NCBI GenBank assembly: GCA_016903655.1
Contig: JADQBC010000021.1
Span: forward strand, 1-38,409
Source of the DNA: Gomphosphaeria aponina SAG 52.96 = DSM 107014
Lineage (GTDB): Bacteria; Cyanobacteriota; Cyanobacteriia; Cyanobacteriales; Gomphosphaeriaceae
Direction of reading: 5' to 3'
Length of the DNA: 38,409 nucleotides
The first letter of the stretch is position 1. Each line of letters begins with the position of its first letter. The notes below the pieces were generated by a model. That model ran no database searches, was not told where the DNA came from, and saw nothing but the letters and a program-made list of their open reading frames with translations. Shown here in pieces: positions 1 through 9,198 of this stretch. The translations under genes and the position numbers were made by a program.

Positions 1-254
1 TTAAAGACTTTATTTCAGGGATTGATAAAATTCAGATAATGGCTACAGGTTTTGGTGGAAGACTCATACCAGGAGCGTTAAATGAAGGTCAATTTGTCAT
101 AGGTACAGGAGCAATAGATGGTGATGACCGTTTTATTTACAGTGCAGGCTCATTATTCTATGATGTGGATGGAATAGGGGGTGCAACTCAAATTAAAATA
201 GCCACCCTTACTGGTATTCCAGTTATAGTTGCGAGTGATTTTGTGATTGTTTAA
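1..254 (+). CDS. C-terminal end of an RTX-like calcium-binding protein (partial)
   Basis: This is the 3' end of a gene that starts before the window. Frame 3 is open from base 3 and ends at TAA 252-254. The translation begins KDFISGIDKIQI and continues with FGGRLIPG, a GQFVIGTGA stretch, DDRFIYSAG and a YDVDGIGG segment. This order (a D-F-I-x-G-x-D-K-I line, then a short beta-rich tail with D-G-x-G-G) is typical of the last 90 residues of cyanobacterial hemolysin-type calcium-binding proteins, which are secreted by type I systems using an uncleaved C-terminal signal. The GGxGxD nonapeptide repeats themselves would lie upstream and are not visible. The family call therefore rests on the tail alone. 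A rho-independent terminator follows closely. Confidence 0.7.
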   Translation, partial: KDFISGIDKIQIMATGFGGRLIPGALNEGQFVIGTGAIDGDDRFIYSAGSLFYDVDGIGGATQIKIATLTGIPVIVASDFVIV

Positions 255-277
255 AAAGCTTTAATTGCGGTTTGTAG

Positions 278-305
278 GGGCATCAAAAATGATGCCCTTA
301 TTTTT
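278..305 (+). terminator. rho-independent terminator of the RTX-like gene
   Basis: A perfect 8-bp stem GGGCATCA / TGATGCCC (278-285 and 290-297) encloses an AAAA loop and is followed at once by TTATTTTT. It lies 24 bases after the stop codon of the calcium-binding protein. This is a textbook intrinsic terminator. Confidence 0.85.
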
Positions 306-427
306 GGAAGTGAGTTAGATTTAGAGTAGTTACTGCAAAAAAATGTTATGCCTAACAAATTCACAGCACAAATTCACAGCTGGTCTAATTCAAGCTTGTA
401 GTGTAAAATAGTGGCATCGTACCGCAA

Positions 428-521
428 AAAATCAGTTAACCACTAAACATCAACTGATAAAATTGTAGAAGGCGTTAGGGGCAGCGTAACATACAAAATC
501 AGTTAACCACTAAACATCAAC
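428..521 (+). repeat. 27-bp exact direct repeat upstream of cheR
   Basis: The same 27 bases (beginning AAAATCAGTTAACC and ending AAACATCAAC) occur at 428-454 and at 495-521, 67 bases apart. The second copy ends one base before the ATG of the CheR gene, so the repeat occupies the position of its ribosome-binding site. No clear Shine-Dalgarno sequence is present there. The repeat could be a duplicated leader segment or a regulator site; the sequence alone does not decide. Confidence 0.75.
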
Positions 522-522
522 C

Positions 523-2010
523 ATGAACATAGAAGATTTGATTAGCTTAGTTACCCAGCATACAGGATTAAAAACTAGAGAGCAGGACAAAGATACTTTT
601 AAGGAAAAAATTTGGCTGCGGCTGAAAGAGCTAAAATTAAATTTATTAGCAGATTATTATCAATTATTAGCAGCTTTTAACAGTAAAAGTGAGGAAGAAT
701 GGGAAAAATTATTTTTGCTACTAACCAATACTGAAAGTTATTTCTTCCGCGATCAAGGTCAGTTTAATTTATTACGCAATCCCATTATTCCTGAAATAAT
801 TGAACGGCAACAAAATAGTAAAAGCATTCGCATCTGTAGTGCTGGTTGTTCCACAGGAGAAGAACCCTATTCTTTGGCTATTCTCCTGAAAGAATTAATT
901 GGGGATTTAGCTCAATGGAATTTGCAGATTTGGGGGATAGATATTAATCAAGAAGCACTTTTAAAAGCTCGCAAGGGGATATATAGTGCCTGGTCATTTA
1001 GAAGCGTAGATGAAGAAATTCAGCGGCGCTATTTTCGGGAGATTAAAAACCAATACCATCTTGAGTCGTCCATTAAACAAATGGTAAAATTTCACCAAGT
1101 AAACTTAGTGAAAGATTTATTACCACAACCCCAGTTGGATTTAAAGGATTTTGATTTAATTATTTGCCGCAATGTTTTTATTTACTTTGATACTCAAGCA
1201 GTGAGCAATGTCCTGGATAAATTTTATCATAGCCTCCAACCATTAGGTTATCTGCTCACAGGTCATGCTGAATTATATGGTCAAAATCTGAGCAGGTTTG
1301 AAGCCAAACTATTTCCCGATTCCATCATTTATCAACGTCAAAGGGAAACACAGTCACATAATTTCAGCCCAACATTTTCTCAAAAAGAAAACCTCAACCA
1401 GTCATTAGTTACCATTAATAATGAACTCAAGATTGAAAATTATGCCCAGAAAGGATTAGAAACAAAAAAAACTCAACCAGCCAAAAAAACTGACCCAATT
1501 AAAACTAATTATCAGCTCCCAGAAAATGATGAGCACCTGATGGAAGAAGCAGCAAAGCTAGTGCAAGAAAAAGCTTATGATTTGGCAATTAATAAACTCA
1601 ATCAGGTCTTGAAAAAACAGCCGAGAAATTTTCATGCTTATTATCTCATGGCGCAAATATACGCCAATCGGGGTAAATATCAAAAAGCTAGTGAATATTG
1701 CCAAAAAGCTTTAGCCATAAATTCTTTTGCGGTTAAGCCCCATTATTTATTAGCACAAATGGCAGAAGAAACAGGTGACTTAGAAGCAGCCAAACAAGCT
1801 TTTAAGAAAATTATTTACCTAGAGCATAATTCTTTAGCAGCTTATTTGGCCTTGAGCAATATTTATCAGCAAGAGGGAGAGGAAAAAAGAAGCAAAAAAA
1901 TGCTCTTCACAGCTCTGAATATTCTGAGACAATTACCTCCTAGTACGAAAATACCAGAACAGGGCAATCTTACCGCTGCTGAATTGATTAGCAAACTGGA
2001 AAATGTTTAA
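523..2010 (+). CDS. CheR-type MCP glutamate methyltransferase with C-terminal TPRs
   Basis: A cytoplasmic enzyme that transfers methyl from S-adenosylmethionine to glutamates of chemoreceptors, used for adaptation in chemosensory or pilus-motility pathways. Residues 1-75 resemble the helical CheR N-terminal domain. The SAM-binding loop is at about 103-116 (SAGCSTGEEPYS), and the later catalytic-domain motif CRNVFIYFD is near 214. Residues from about 340 to the end form three or more tetratricopeptide repeats (for example A-Y-D-L-A-I-N-K-L-N-Q-V-L and Y-Q-K-A-S-E-Y-C-Q-K-A-L), so the 495-residue protein is a CheR-TPR fusion like those in non-enteric chemosensory systems. The start ATG follows a duplicated 27-bp sequence. 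It is co-oriented with the receptor and CheW genes downstream, with a 280-bp gap before the receptor. Confidence 0.9.
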   Translation: MNIEDLISLVTQHTGLKTREQDKDTFKEKIWLRLKELKLNLLADYYQLLAAFNSKSEEEWEKLFLLLTNTESYFFRDQGQFNLLRNPIIPEIIERQQNSKSIRICSAGCSTGEEPYSLAILLKELIGDLAQWNLQIWGIDINQEALLKARKGIYSAWSFRSVDEEIQRRYFREIKNQYHLESSIKQMVKFHQVNLVKDLLPQPQLDLKDFDLIICRNVFIYFDTQAVSNVLDKFYHSLQPLGYLLTGHAELYGQNLSRFEAKLFPDSIIYQRQRETQSHNFSPTFSQKENLNQSLVTINNELKIENYAQKGLETKKTQPAKKTDPIKTNYQLPENDEHLMEEAAKLVQEKAYDLAINKLNQVLKKQPRNFHAYYLMAQIYANRGKYQKASEYCQKALAINSFAVKPHYLLAQMAEETGDLEAAKQAFKKIIYLEHNSLAAYLALSNIYQQEGEEKRSKKMLFTALNILRQLPPSTKIPEQGNLTAAELISKLENV

Positions 2011-2290
2011 AAGTTTGTCATTGCTCTCTGTGGTTTTTTGAGTACATAAATAATTCTTGACGGCTCAACTATGGATTTAACAAAAGTTAACCAAAAAATG
2101 TTAAAAAAATCTTGATTGTGTTAAATAGATAGATAAATCAACTAAGATCAGAAGGGAGACGGATTAAAGGAATTACTTAGAAACATAAATACAATATGTT
2201 GAAGTTTAAGCCAGAGAAAAAATATTACTGAGTGGGCTTAAAAATCAGAGGAGAAAAATAAGTAATTATTAGGAAAAAGGAGATAAAAAA

Positions 2291-3757
2291 ATGAGTAATG
2301 GTGCTAATGATCAGGGGTTAAAACTAAGATATTGGCTGGCTTTGGGATATAGTATTCCCATAATCTTAGCTATTCTATCAGCGGTAGCGGTCTATTGGAA
2401 TGCTCAAACTGTAAAAACGAAACAAGAAGAATTACTGGTAGGGATTGAAATTGGAGATTTAATGAGTGATGCAGCTTTTAATATTCAAATAGTCTCAAGA
2501 GCAACGCGGGGTTATTTATTAGATCCAGATCCTGCTTCTGTGAATTCATTTGAAAATGCCAAGGGAAAAATTCAAGAAAATCTAAAAGCGCTTGAAGGGT
2601 TAATTAGAGATGAACAGCAGCAGCAAACTTTAAAGGAAATCCAAACTACTTACCAGGAACTTGAAAGTTTTAATCAGCAATTAATTAACCTAGTAAATGC
2701 AGGAAAACAAATAGAAGCAGTAGCAGAATGGAAGAGAGACAAAGGCCGTGATCTGGCAGAACAAATGGCCAATTTGCTCGAGAGTTTTGACGAGCGAGAG
2801 GGGGACATTATTAGCGAGGGTGCAGCAGGGCAAACTACAGCAATAAATCAGTTATTTTGGGTGGTTATTTTGTCCACTGGTTTATCTGTGCTAGCCTCAG
2901 CAGCATTTGGCACTTGGATTATTAGTAGTATTGCTAGGCGGATGAATCAAGCAGCAAGCACAATCGCCGCCTCTTCGAGTGAGATCGCAGCGACGATGGA
3001 GCAGCAAGAGCGCACAGCAGGGGAGCAAGCAGCTTCAGTGAATGAAACCACCACTACCATATCTGAGCTGGGTGCATCCTCTCGCCAGTCGGCACAACAA
3101 GCAGAAGCAGCAGCCAATGCAGCAGCACAGGCGTTGCGACTGGCGGAAGGGGGAAACAAAGCAGTGGAAGAAACCGTGGAAAATATGACCGCACTCAAAG
3201 ATAAAGTAGGGGCGATCGCCGATCAAATTCTTCATTTAGGGGAACAAACCAGTCAAATAGGCAATATTTCTGACCTAGTTTCTGATTTGGCAAACCAAAC
3301 TAATATGTTAGCGCTCAATGCAGCAGTAGAAGCGGTGCGAGCAGGAGAACATGGTAAAGGTTTTGCCGTAGTTGCCGCAGAAATTCGTAAATTAGCAGAT
3401 CAAAGCAGACAATCAGCGGAAAAAATTGGTAATTTAGTTACTCAAATTCAACACTCAATTAATTCTACAGTCATGGTAACAGATGAAGGCACAAAAACTG
3501 TGGATTCAGGAATGTTAGTGACAGAAAAAACTGCTCAAGCATTTTCTGGGGTGACAGATGCAGTTAATAATGTGGTAATTAACAATCAACAAATCTCCTT
3601 AAATATCAAACAACAAGCGGCTGCAGTTGAGCAAGTAGTCGAGGCGATGAATATTATTAATCAGGGGGCAAAAGAAACAGCAACTGGCATTACGCAAACA
3701 AGATTAGGTACTGAGCAATTAAACGAAGTTACAGCAAATTTAGAAAAAATGGTTTAG
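2291..3757 (+). CDS. methyl-accepting chemotaxis protein (two-TM receptor)
   Basis: An inner-membrane chemoreceptor of 488 residues that should signal through CheW to a CheA kinase. A first membrane segment lies at about 14-36. A mainly helical, CHASE3-like ligand region follows (about 40-185; note [11 protein letters not shown] near 71, a pattern common in CHASE3-like domains). The second membrane segment is at about 187-214. The rest is the long coiled-coil signalling domain, with the conserved hairpin tip at about 338-372 ([20 protein letters not shown]). No C-terminal CheR-tethering pentapeptide is seen. A strong ribosome-binding site (AAAAAGGAG, 8 bases before ATG) fixes the start. It is followed after a few bases by the CheW gene. 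The 280-bp upstream gap holds no gene and is A+T-rich. Confidence 0.92.
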   Translation: MSNGANDQGLKLRYWLALGYSIPIILAILSAVAVYWNAQTVKTKQEELLVGIEIGDLMSDAAFNIQIVSRATRGYLLDPDPASVNSFENAKGKIQENLKALEGLIRDEQQQQTLKEIQTTYQELESFNQQLINLVNAGKQIEAVAEWKRDKGRDLAEQMANLLESFDEREGDIISEGAAGQTTAINQLFWVVILSTGLSVLASAAFGTWIISSIARRMNQAASTIAASSSEIAATMEQQERTAGEQAASVNETTTTISELGASSRQSAQQAEAAANAAAQALRLAEGGNKAVEETVENMTALKDKVGAIADQILHLGEQTSQIGNISDLVSDLANQTNMLALNAAVEAVRAGEHGKGFAVVAAEIRKLADQSRQSAEKIGNLVTQIQHSINSTVMVTDEGTKTVDSGMLVTEKTAQAFSGVTDAVNNVVINNQQISLNIKQQAAAVEQVVEAMNIINQGAKETATGITQTRLGTEQLNEVTANLEKMV

Positions 3758-3832
3758 CCATTTGTGCTCTCAAAACCCGCCCAATCATTAACATTCCCAC
3801 AAACCATAACTGAAATTTGGCCCGAAAAGAAA

Positions 3833-4924
3833 ATGACAGAACAAGGATATCTTATATTTAGCTTAAATAACTCTCTGTATTGTCTAGAAACAAATTGTGT
3901 GGAGGAGATTTTTTTCCTCCCAGAATTAACCTCAATTCCCGAAGCACCCCGCGAGCTAGTTGGAGTGCTTAATCTTCGGGGAGAAATTTTACCAGTAATC
4001 GATTTAAATCTTCGTTTGGGATATGGTTCCCCAGACTATCAATTAACAGATAGTATCATAGTAATTCGGTGGCAAAAATCACGAGTGGGGATTATTGTCA
4101 ATGAAGTTCAAGAAGTTAGAACCATTTCCTCAGAAGAAATTACCACCCAACTTTCCTATGGTCAAGAAGTGGGGGAAGGGTCATCAAATAGTGGATTTGA
4201 ACGCCACAAATTTGTAGCAGGTATTGCTAAAAGTGGAGAAGATCTTTTAATTCCCGTTGATCCAGAACATCTATTAGGTTATGTAGAAAAACCCGAGCTA
4301 AATCTAACTGAAGATCCTGAAGAGGGAGAAGAAGAAATTCAAAATAATCATCATGGAAATGAAGAATTATTAGCACAAAAAAGAGGATTTTGTCTCAACG
4401 CTAGCCCAGAAGAAAGAGCAATTTTTCGCCAACGGGCTGAAAGTTTAAGAAAGACTTCAGCAACAGAAGATTTAACTGGTTTTAAACCCATAGCAGTAGT
4501 TGTTTTAAATAATGAATTTTTTGCCATAGACCTCAATTTAGTGCGGGAGTTTGCTGATATCAAAAAAGTAACTCCCATTCCCTGTTGTCCACCCCATATT
4601 ATTGGCAATATGAATTTACGCGGGGAAATTCTTACCTTAATTGATATTCGTGGTTTATTAAATCTTTCCCTAGATGGTATGGCTAATGGTTCAAAAGCAA
4701 TTGTTGTTCAAGTTGAAGATATAATGGCAGGTATCATCGGCGAAAAAGTATTTGATGTCATGTTTATTAACCCAGAAGAAATAACATCCGTCCCCACTGC
4801 TGTGCATTCACTTAATGATGAATATGTGGTAGGTACTGCCCCTTATCAAGACAAAATGATGAGTATTCTTGATATTAATAAAGTTTTACTCGCTGGTGGT
4901 TTAATTGTGGATCAAACAGTTTAA
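3833..4924 (+). CDS. double CheW-domain coupling protein
   Basis: An adaptor that would link chemoreceptors to CheA. Two CheW-like domains are visible. The first starts at YLIFSLNNSLYCLETN and contains VGVLNLRGEILPVIDL. The second starts about 220 residues in at AVVVLNNEFFAIDL and contains IGNMNLRGEILTLIDI. Between them lies an acidic linker (DPEEGEEEI). I chose ATG 3833 because the CheW fold starts just after it. An in-frame GTG at 3764 would add 23 residues but has no ribosome-binding site. The gene follows the receptor closely and is probably co-transcribed. Tandem-CheW proteins without CheA are known as scaffold-type coupling proteins; whether this acts in phototaxis, pilus motility or something else cannot be told here. 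No CheA, CheY or CheB gene is in the window. Confidence 0.88.
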   Translation: MTEQGYLIFSLNNSLYCLETNCVEEIFFLPELTSIPEAPRELVGVLNLRGEILPVIDLNLRLGYGSPDYQLTDSIIVIRWQKSRVGIIVNEVQEVRTISSEEITTQLSYGQEVGEGSSNSGFERHKFVAGIAKSGEDLLIPVDPEHLLGYVEKPELNLTEDPEEGEEEIQNNHHGNEELLAQKRGFCLNASPEERAIFRQRAESLRKTSATEDLTGFKPIAVVVLNNEFFAIDLNLVREFADIKKVTPIPCCPPHIIGNMNLRGEILTLIDIRGLLNLSLDGMANGSKAIVVQVEDIMAGIIGEKVFDVMFINPEEITSVPTAVHSLNDEYVVGTAPYQDKMMSILDINKVLLAGGLIVDQTV

Positions 4925-4930
4925 ATCAGT

Positions 4931-5123
4931 TATCGTTAATGGTTAATGGTTAATTGTTAATCGTTCATGGTTTATGGCAGACTATCAACTATCAACATTT
5001 ATCGTTAATGGTTGATGGTTAATTGTTAATCGTTCATGGTTTATGGCAGACTATCAACTATCAACTATCAACCATCAACTATCAACTATCAACCATCAAC
5101 TATCAACCATCAACCATCAACAT
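4931..5123. repeat. heptanucleotide repeat block A (palindromic STRR)
   Basis: A tandem array of seven-base units. The left part consists of GTTAATG-, GTTGATG- and GTTAATC-like units. After a GGCAGAC divider the right part consists of TATCAAC and CATCAAC units, which are the reverse complement of the left part, so the block can fold into long hairpins. The first 69-70 bases are repeated once more (unit starts at 4932 and about 5001). The right end (5110-5123) overlaps the 3' end of the reverse-strand Uma2 gene. Short tandemly repeated repetitive heptamers of this kind are known from filamentous cyanobacteria. Confidence 0.9.
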
Positions 5124-5802
5124 TTTTCTTTGATAATTCTCTAACAAACTCTGTGTGTTCTAAAGAATTAATTCCCTCTTGCAAAACTGCCAAAACTCGC
5201 CCCATATCCCCCCCTACCCAAGCATCAACCGCCAACCACAAACCTGGTAAAACCTCACTGCGCAGTATCCCACCATCTGGAGATAAGCAGACATATTCAT
5301 CATTTGTGAGTCGAAACCAATCCAGTTGCTGCTCATACACCTGCCACACAAAATATTCCTTGACTCCATTGCGACGGTAGGCGCGTTTTTTGTCATATAA
5401 ATCATAACCCACACTGCTGGCTGCTATCTCCGCCACAAACTCTGGCGCACCTTCTATGTAATCATCATCAGATATGCGCGACTGTCCCCCAACTTTCTCA
5501 TCCAATAACAATACCCCATCAGGCTGGGGTTCATTATCTAAATCTAAGCGTAGTGTAGGTTCAATTCCTAATCTTACTCCTGGAGTAGCAACTTGATAGA
5601 CTCCTAGCCAACCAATTAAATTACCATGAGGTTCAGCATGACTTTCAAAACGCAGGGGAGATGCCATATATACTATTCCTTCAATTAATTCTACTTTTTT
5701 GTCATTGGGCATAGCAGCATAACGGCGCTCAAACTCTGCGCGAGAAAGGCGATCGCCATTTGCCAAAAGTGGCATTGATTTCACTAATATTTTTTCTGCC
5801 AT
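5110..5802 (-). CDS. Uma2 family (DUF820) putative PD-(D/E)XK endonuclease
   Basis: A 230-residue Uma2-family protein. These are common in cyanobacteria in many copies; the fold is that of restriction-type nucleases but the cellular role is not established. Family marks are the acidic residues in QPDGVLLLDE and EFVAEIAASS and the basic stretch YDKKRAYRRNGVKEYFVW, which together give the D...E-x-K nuclease core. The start ATG 5800-5802 is preceded by TAGGAAAAAA. The last codons (Asn-Val-Asp-Gly-stop) are read from the heptamer repeat block itself, so the repeat supplies the end of the protein. The gene is boxed in by two nearly identical repeat blocks and stands alone against the direction of its neighbours. 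Confidence 0.85.
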   Translation of the reverse strand: MAEKILVKSMPLLANGDRLSRAEFERRYAAMPNDKKVELIEGIVYMASPLRFESHAEPHGNLIGWLGVYQVATPGVRLGIEPTLRLDLDNEPQPDGVLLLDEKVGGQSRISDDDYIEGAPEFVAEIAASSVGYDLYDKKRAYRRNGVKEYFVWQVYEQQLDWFRLTNDEYVCLSPDGGILRSEVLPGLWLAVDAWVGGDMGRVLAVLQEGINSLEHTEFVRELSKKNVDG

Positions 5803-5865
5803 TTTTTTCCTAAATTAATAATAACTTGACTCAATTATAGCAGTTTATGTTAGTATCAAATTAAT

Positions 5866-6057
5866 CATTGTTAATCCTTCATGGTTTAATGGCAGACTAT
5901 CAACTATCAACATTTATCGTTAATGGTTGATGGTTAATTGTTAATCGTTCATGGTTTAATGGCAGACTATCAACTATTAACTATCAACCATCAACCATCA
6001 ACTATCAACTATCAACTATCAACTATCAACCATCAACCATCAACTATCAACTATTAA
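5866..6057. repeat. heptanucleotide repeat block B
   Basis: A second copy of the same heptamer array found at 4931-5123, in the same orientation, on the other side of the Uma2 gene. It again has the order GTTAATC/CATGG units, GGCAGAC divider, TATCAAC units, then an ATCGTTAATGG unit (from 5916), divider, and a long run of TATCAAC/CATCAAC. Differences from block A are single bases (TTTAATGG instead of TTTATGG) and array length. Block B ends about 150 bases upstream of the next glycosyltransferase gene. The stretch 6058-6208 between them holds no gene. Confidence 0.9.
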
Positions 6058-6208
6058 GTCTTTTATGTCTGAAAATATCATTTTTAATGATTCTTTGATA
6101 CAGATAACTTACATATGGTAAAAATAAGCAACAAGGGAGTATTATAAGATTAAATGTAAAGTTTTGTTACAGGATTCAACGTTTCTGGTGCCAAAGGAAA
6201 CCATCTCA

Positions 6209-9172
6209 ATGATTAGAAGAGAAAAAAATCAATTAAATGTCAAGAAAAAAGATGGTATATTTTGGAGAAGCCCAAAGTTAATTAAAGAAGAACAAACAGT
6301 GAACAGTTCAACCTTATTAAGAGCGTATTTACAACAAGCAGAAACTTATAGCGCACAAGGACAATGGAAACAGGCGATCGCTCTGTATAGCCAAGCAAGA
6401 GAGCAAAACCCGCAAAACCCAACAGTGCATTACTTACTGGGTAAAGCCTTGGCAAATGGACAAGAATGGGAACAAGCAATTGCAAGCTATCAAAAAGCAA
6501 CACAACTGCAACCCAACCATTGGGAAGCATACCATCATTGGGGAGATGCTTTAATTAATCAAGAAAAGTGGCGGGAGGCAGTAACAGCCTATCGTCGCGC
6601 TCTAGAAATTAAGCCAGATTTTGAATGGTCTTATTGTAATCTAGGAGAAGCATTAGTGCAGCTACAACAGTGGGAAGAAGCAGTAGCAGCTTATCAAAAG
6701 GCAATAGAAATTAATCCAAACTTGGAATGGGTACCGCAAAAATTAGGGAATGCTTTGTATAGGTTGGGAGAAGAGCTGACATTTCGCAGAAAGTGGAATG
6801 AGGCGATCGCTACTTATCAAAAAGCGCGGGAGCTTAACCCTGACTTACCTTTTATCTATCGTCAGCTCGGCAATGTCTTTCACCAGCGCTCCATAGCAGA
6901 TCGAGTAATAGTGTTAGATTACTATCGGCGGATGGTGCGGCAGCACCCAGACCAAGAAGAATACTTTCATAAGCTTTTAGAACTTCAGCCGCAAGAGGCA
7001 GAACTCTATTTTGGCTTAGGGAATGCGCTGGAGAAACAAGGCAAATTAGATCAAGCGATAGTTACTTACCAAATGGGGCTGCAACTGCAACCTAATAATA
7101 TTAAAGCTTCCCGCCGTTTAGAGCAAATCTTAGACAGAACGGGAAAACTTTCAAACCTAGAAAAAGCCAAAAAAAAGTTGGAAAAAAAAACTACTAAAAA
7201 GCTAGAGAATTTTTTAGCTTCTGGTTACCAGCTAAACTTCCCTGAAGTCAAACAGCCAGCGGTGAGTATTATTTTAGTTTTATATAACCGTGCCGAACTC
7301 ACTCTGAGCTGTTTAGCTTCCATTGCACAAAATAAATTTAAATCATACGAAGTAATAATTATTGACAACTGTTCCACTGATCAAACCAGAATGTTGTTAG
7401 AAAGAGTTAAGGGAGCAAAAATTGTTTTTAATCAAGAAAACCGTCATTTTCTCCTAGCTTGTAACCAAGCAAGTAAAATAGCAACAGGGAAGTTTCTTTT
7501 ATTTTTAAATAACGATGCAGAAATATTAGGAAATAGTATTCAAATTGCAGTAAGAACGATTAAATCAGCCAAAGAAATCGGGGCGGTAGGGGGAAAGATT
7601 ATCCTAGCAGATGGGACACTGCAAGAAGCAGGAAGCATTATTTGGCAAGATGGATCTTGTTTGGGTTATGGGCGGGGAGATCAACCAAATGCACCGCAAT
7701 ATATGTTTAAACGTTCCGTAGATTATTGTTCGGGAGCTTTTTTATTAACTAAACGAGATTTATTTGAGGAAATGGGCGGTTTTGATGAAGCTTATCAACC
7801 AGCTTATTATGAAGAGACAGACTATTGTGTGAAGTTATTAAAAGCAGGAAAAAAGATAATTTATCATCCCAAAGTTAGAATAAATCATTATGAATTTGCC
7901 AGTTCAAGTTCCAGTCAGAAAGCTATAGAGTTGCAAAAGCGAAATCGTCAATTATTTAAAGAGAAACATCAAGACTGGTTAAGATGGCAATATCCAGCAG
8001 AGCTGAAAAATATTATTTTTGCTCGCACAGCAAAAGAAAAGCGTGAAAGAATACTTTTTATTGATGATCGAGTCCCCCATCCTTTTATGGGTTCGGGTTA
8101 TACTAGGGGCTATGGAATTTTGTCGAGAATGGTGAAATTGGGATATAATGTAACTTTTTATCCATCAGACTTGGGGAGTCAAGAAGATTGGGGAAAAATT
8201 TATTCAGATATAAGCTTAGAAGTGGAAGTGATGAAAGGTTATGGACTCGAAGACTTAGAAAAGTTTTTGCGCTCAAGACATGGGTATTATGATTTAGTTT
8301 TTGTAAGCCGTCCTCATAATATGGAAAAGATAAATTATATTTTGTCGCCAGAAAATTTCTTAGCAGGAGTGAAGATTGTTTATGATGCGGAAGCGTTATA
8401 CTGTTTAAGAGAGTTAGATCAAAAACGTTTGCGCGGGGAAAAAGTTTCAGCAAGAGAGCGAGAAAAGTTAATTAAAGAAGAATTGAAGTTAGGGAGTAAT
8501 AGTGATTGCATTGTTTCCGTTTCTGAGGGGGAGAGACAGCAATTTATTAATTATGGGTATAAAAAAGTAACAGTCTTGGGACATGCAGTGGAAGTAAAGC
8601 CAACTGCAAACAGGTTTGAGAAACGGCAAAATATTCTTTTTGTGGGGGCGATATATGAGCGAGAGTCGCCAAATTTCGACTCGATTTTATGGTTGAGTAA
8701 AGAAATATTTCCTCTAATTCAAGAGCAGTTGGGGAAGGGGGTAAAGTTAGTGATAGCAGGAACAAATACTATAGAGCAAGTAGGAAAATTGGTAAATGAT
8801 TTAGGGAATGAGGCGATCGAAGTGTTGGGGCGAGTGGATGACTTAACACAATTGTATAATCAAGCTAAATTTTTTGTGGCGCCCACACGGTATGCTGCGG
8901 GGATTCCCCATAAAGTACACGAAGCAGTAGGAAGAGGGTTGCCAGTAGTTACAACACCCCTAATTGCCCAGCAGTTAGGGTGGAAACCAGAATTAGAGTT
9001 ACTCGTAGGAGATAGGGCTGCCAAGTTTGCTAGTCAGTGTGTCAGGTTATATAATGATGCAGAGCTGTGGGCGAAAATTAGGAATAATGGGTTGAAACGA
9101 GTGAAAACCGAATGTAGTCCTGATGCTTTTACAGAAACATTGAGAGAGATTTTGGCAATCAGCAAAAGTTAA
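6209..9172 (+). CDS. TPR - GT2 - GT4-like multidomain glycosyltransferase
   Basis: A large cytoplasmic glycosyltransferase that probably adds two different sugars to a surface glycan or a protein. From ATG 6209 it is 987 residues. About 35-310 are TPR units (for example QWEEAVAAYQKAIEINPN), several of a W-rich subtype such as FEWSYCNLGEAL. A GT2 (GT-A fold) domain starts at about 350 with AVSIILVLYNRAELTL and carries the metal-binding FLNNDAEI. A GT-B domain starts near 612 (ERILFIDDRVPHPFMGSGYT) and ends with HEAVGRGLPVVTTPL near 904, typical of GT4-like enzymes. An in-frame TTG at 6164 would add 15 residues, but ATG 6209 has AAAGGAAA upstream. The sulfotransferase gene follows after 26 bases, so the two are probably in one operon. 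Confidence 0.88.
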   Translation: MIRREKNQLNVKKKDGIFWRSPKLIKEEQTVNSSTLLRAYLQQAETYSAQGQWKQAIALYSQAREQNPQNPTVHYLLGKALANGQEWEQAIASYQKATQLQPNHWEAYHHWGDALINQEKWREAVTAYRRALEIKPDFEWSYCNLGEALVQLQQWEEAVAAYQKAIEINPNLEWVPQKLGNALYRLGEELTFRRKWNEAIATYQKARELNPDLPFIYRQLGNVFHQRSIADRVIVLDYYRRMVRQHPDQEEYFHKLLELQPQEAELYFGLGNALEKQGKLDQAIVTYQMGLQLQPNNIKASRRLEQILDRTGKLSNLEKAKKKLEKKTTKKLENFLASGYQLNFPEVKQPAVSIILVLYNRAELTLSCLASIAQNKFKSYEVIIIDNCSTDQTRMLLERVKGAKIVFNQENRHFLLACNQASKIATGKFLLFLNNDAEILGNSIQIAVRTIKSAKEIGAVGGKIILADGTLQEAGSIIWQDGSCLGYGRGDQPNAPQYMFKRSVDYCSGAFLLTKRDLFEEMGGFDEAYQPAYYEETDYCVKLLKAGKKIIYHPKVRINHYEFASSSSSQKAIELQKRNRQLFKEKHQDWLRWQYPAELKNIIFARTAKEKRERILFIDDRVPHPFMGSGYTRGYGILSRMVKLGYNVTFYPSDLGSQEDWGKIYSDISLEVEVMKGYGLEDLEKFLRSRHGYYDLVFVSRPHNMEKINYILSPENFLAGVKIVYDAEALYCLRELDQKRLRGEKVSAREREKLIKEELKLGSNSDCIVSVSEGERQQFINYGYKKVTVLGHAVEVKPTANRFEKRQNILFVGAIYERESPNFDSILWLSKEIFPLIQEQLGKGVKLVIAGTNTIEQVGKLVNDLGNEAIEVLGRVDDLTQLYNQAKFFVAPTRYAAGIPHKVHEAVGRGLPVVTTPLIAQQLGWKPELELLVGDRAAKFASQCVRLYNDAELWAKIRNNGLKRVKTECSPDAFTETLREILAISKS

Positions 9173-9198
9173 GCAGATTTAGAAATGGAGTTGTAATC

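Noticed and set aside
5036-5380. Forward-strand open frame beginning with repeated INYQPST
   Set aside because: It only translates the heptamer array and the antisense of the Uma2 gene.
4931-6057. Heptamer arrays as a CRISPR
   Set aside because: The unit is 7 bases, there are no unique spacers of constant length and no cas genes.
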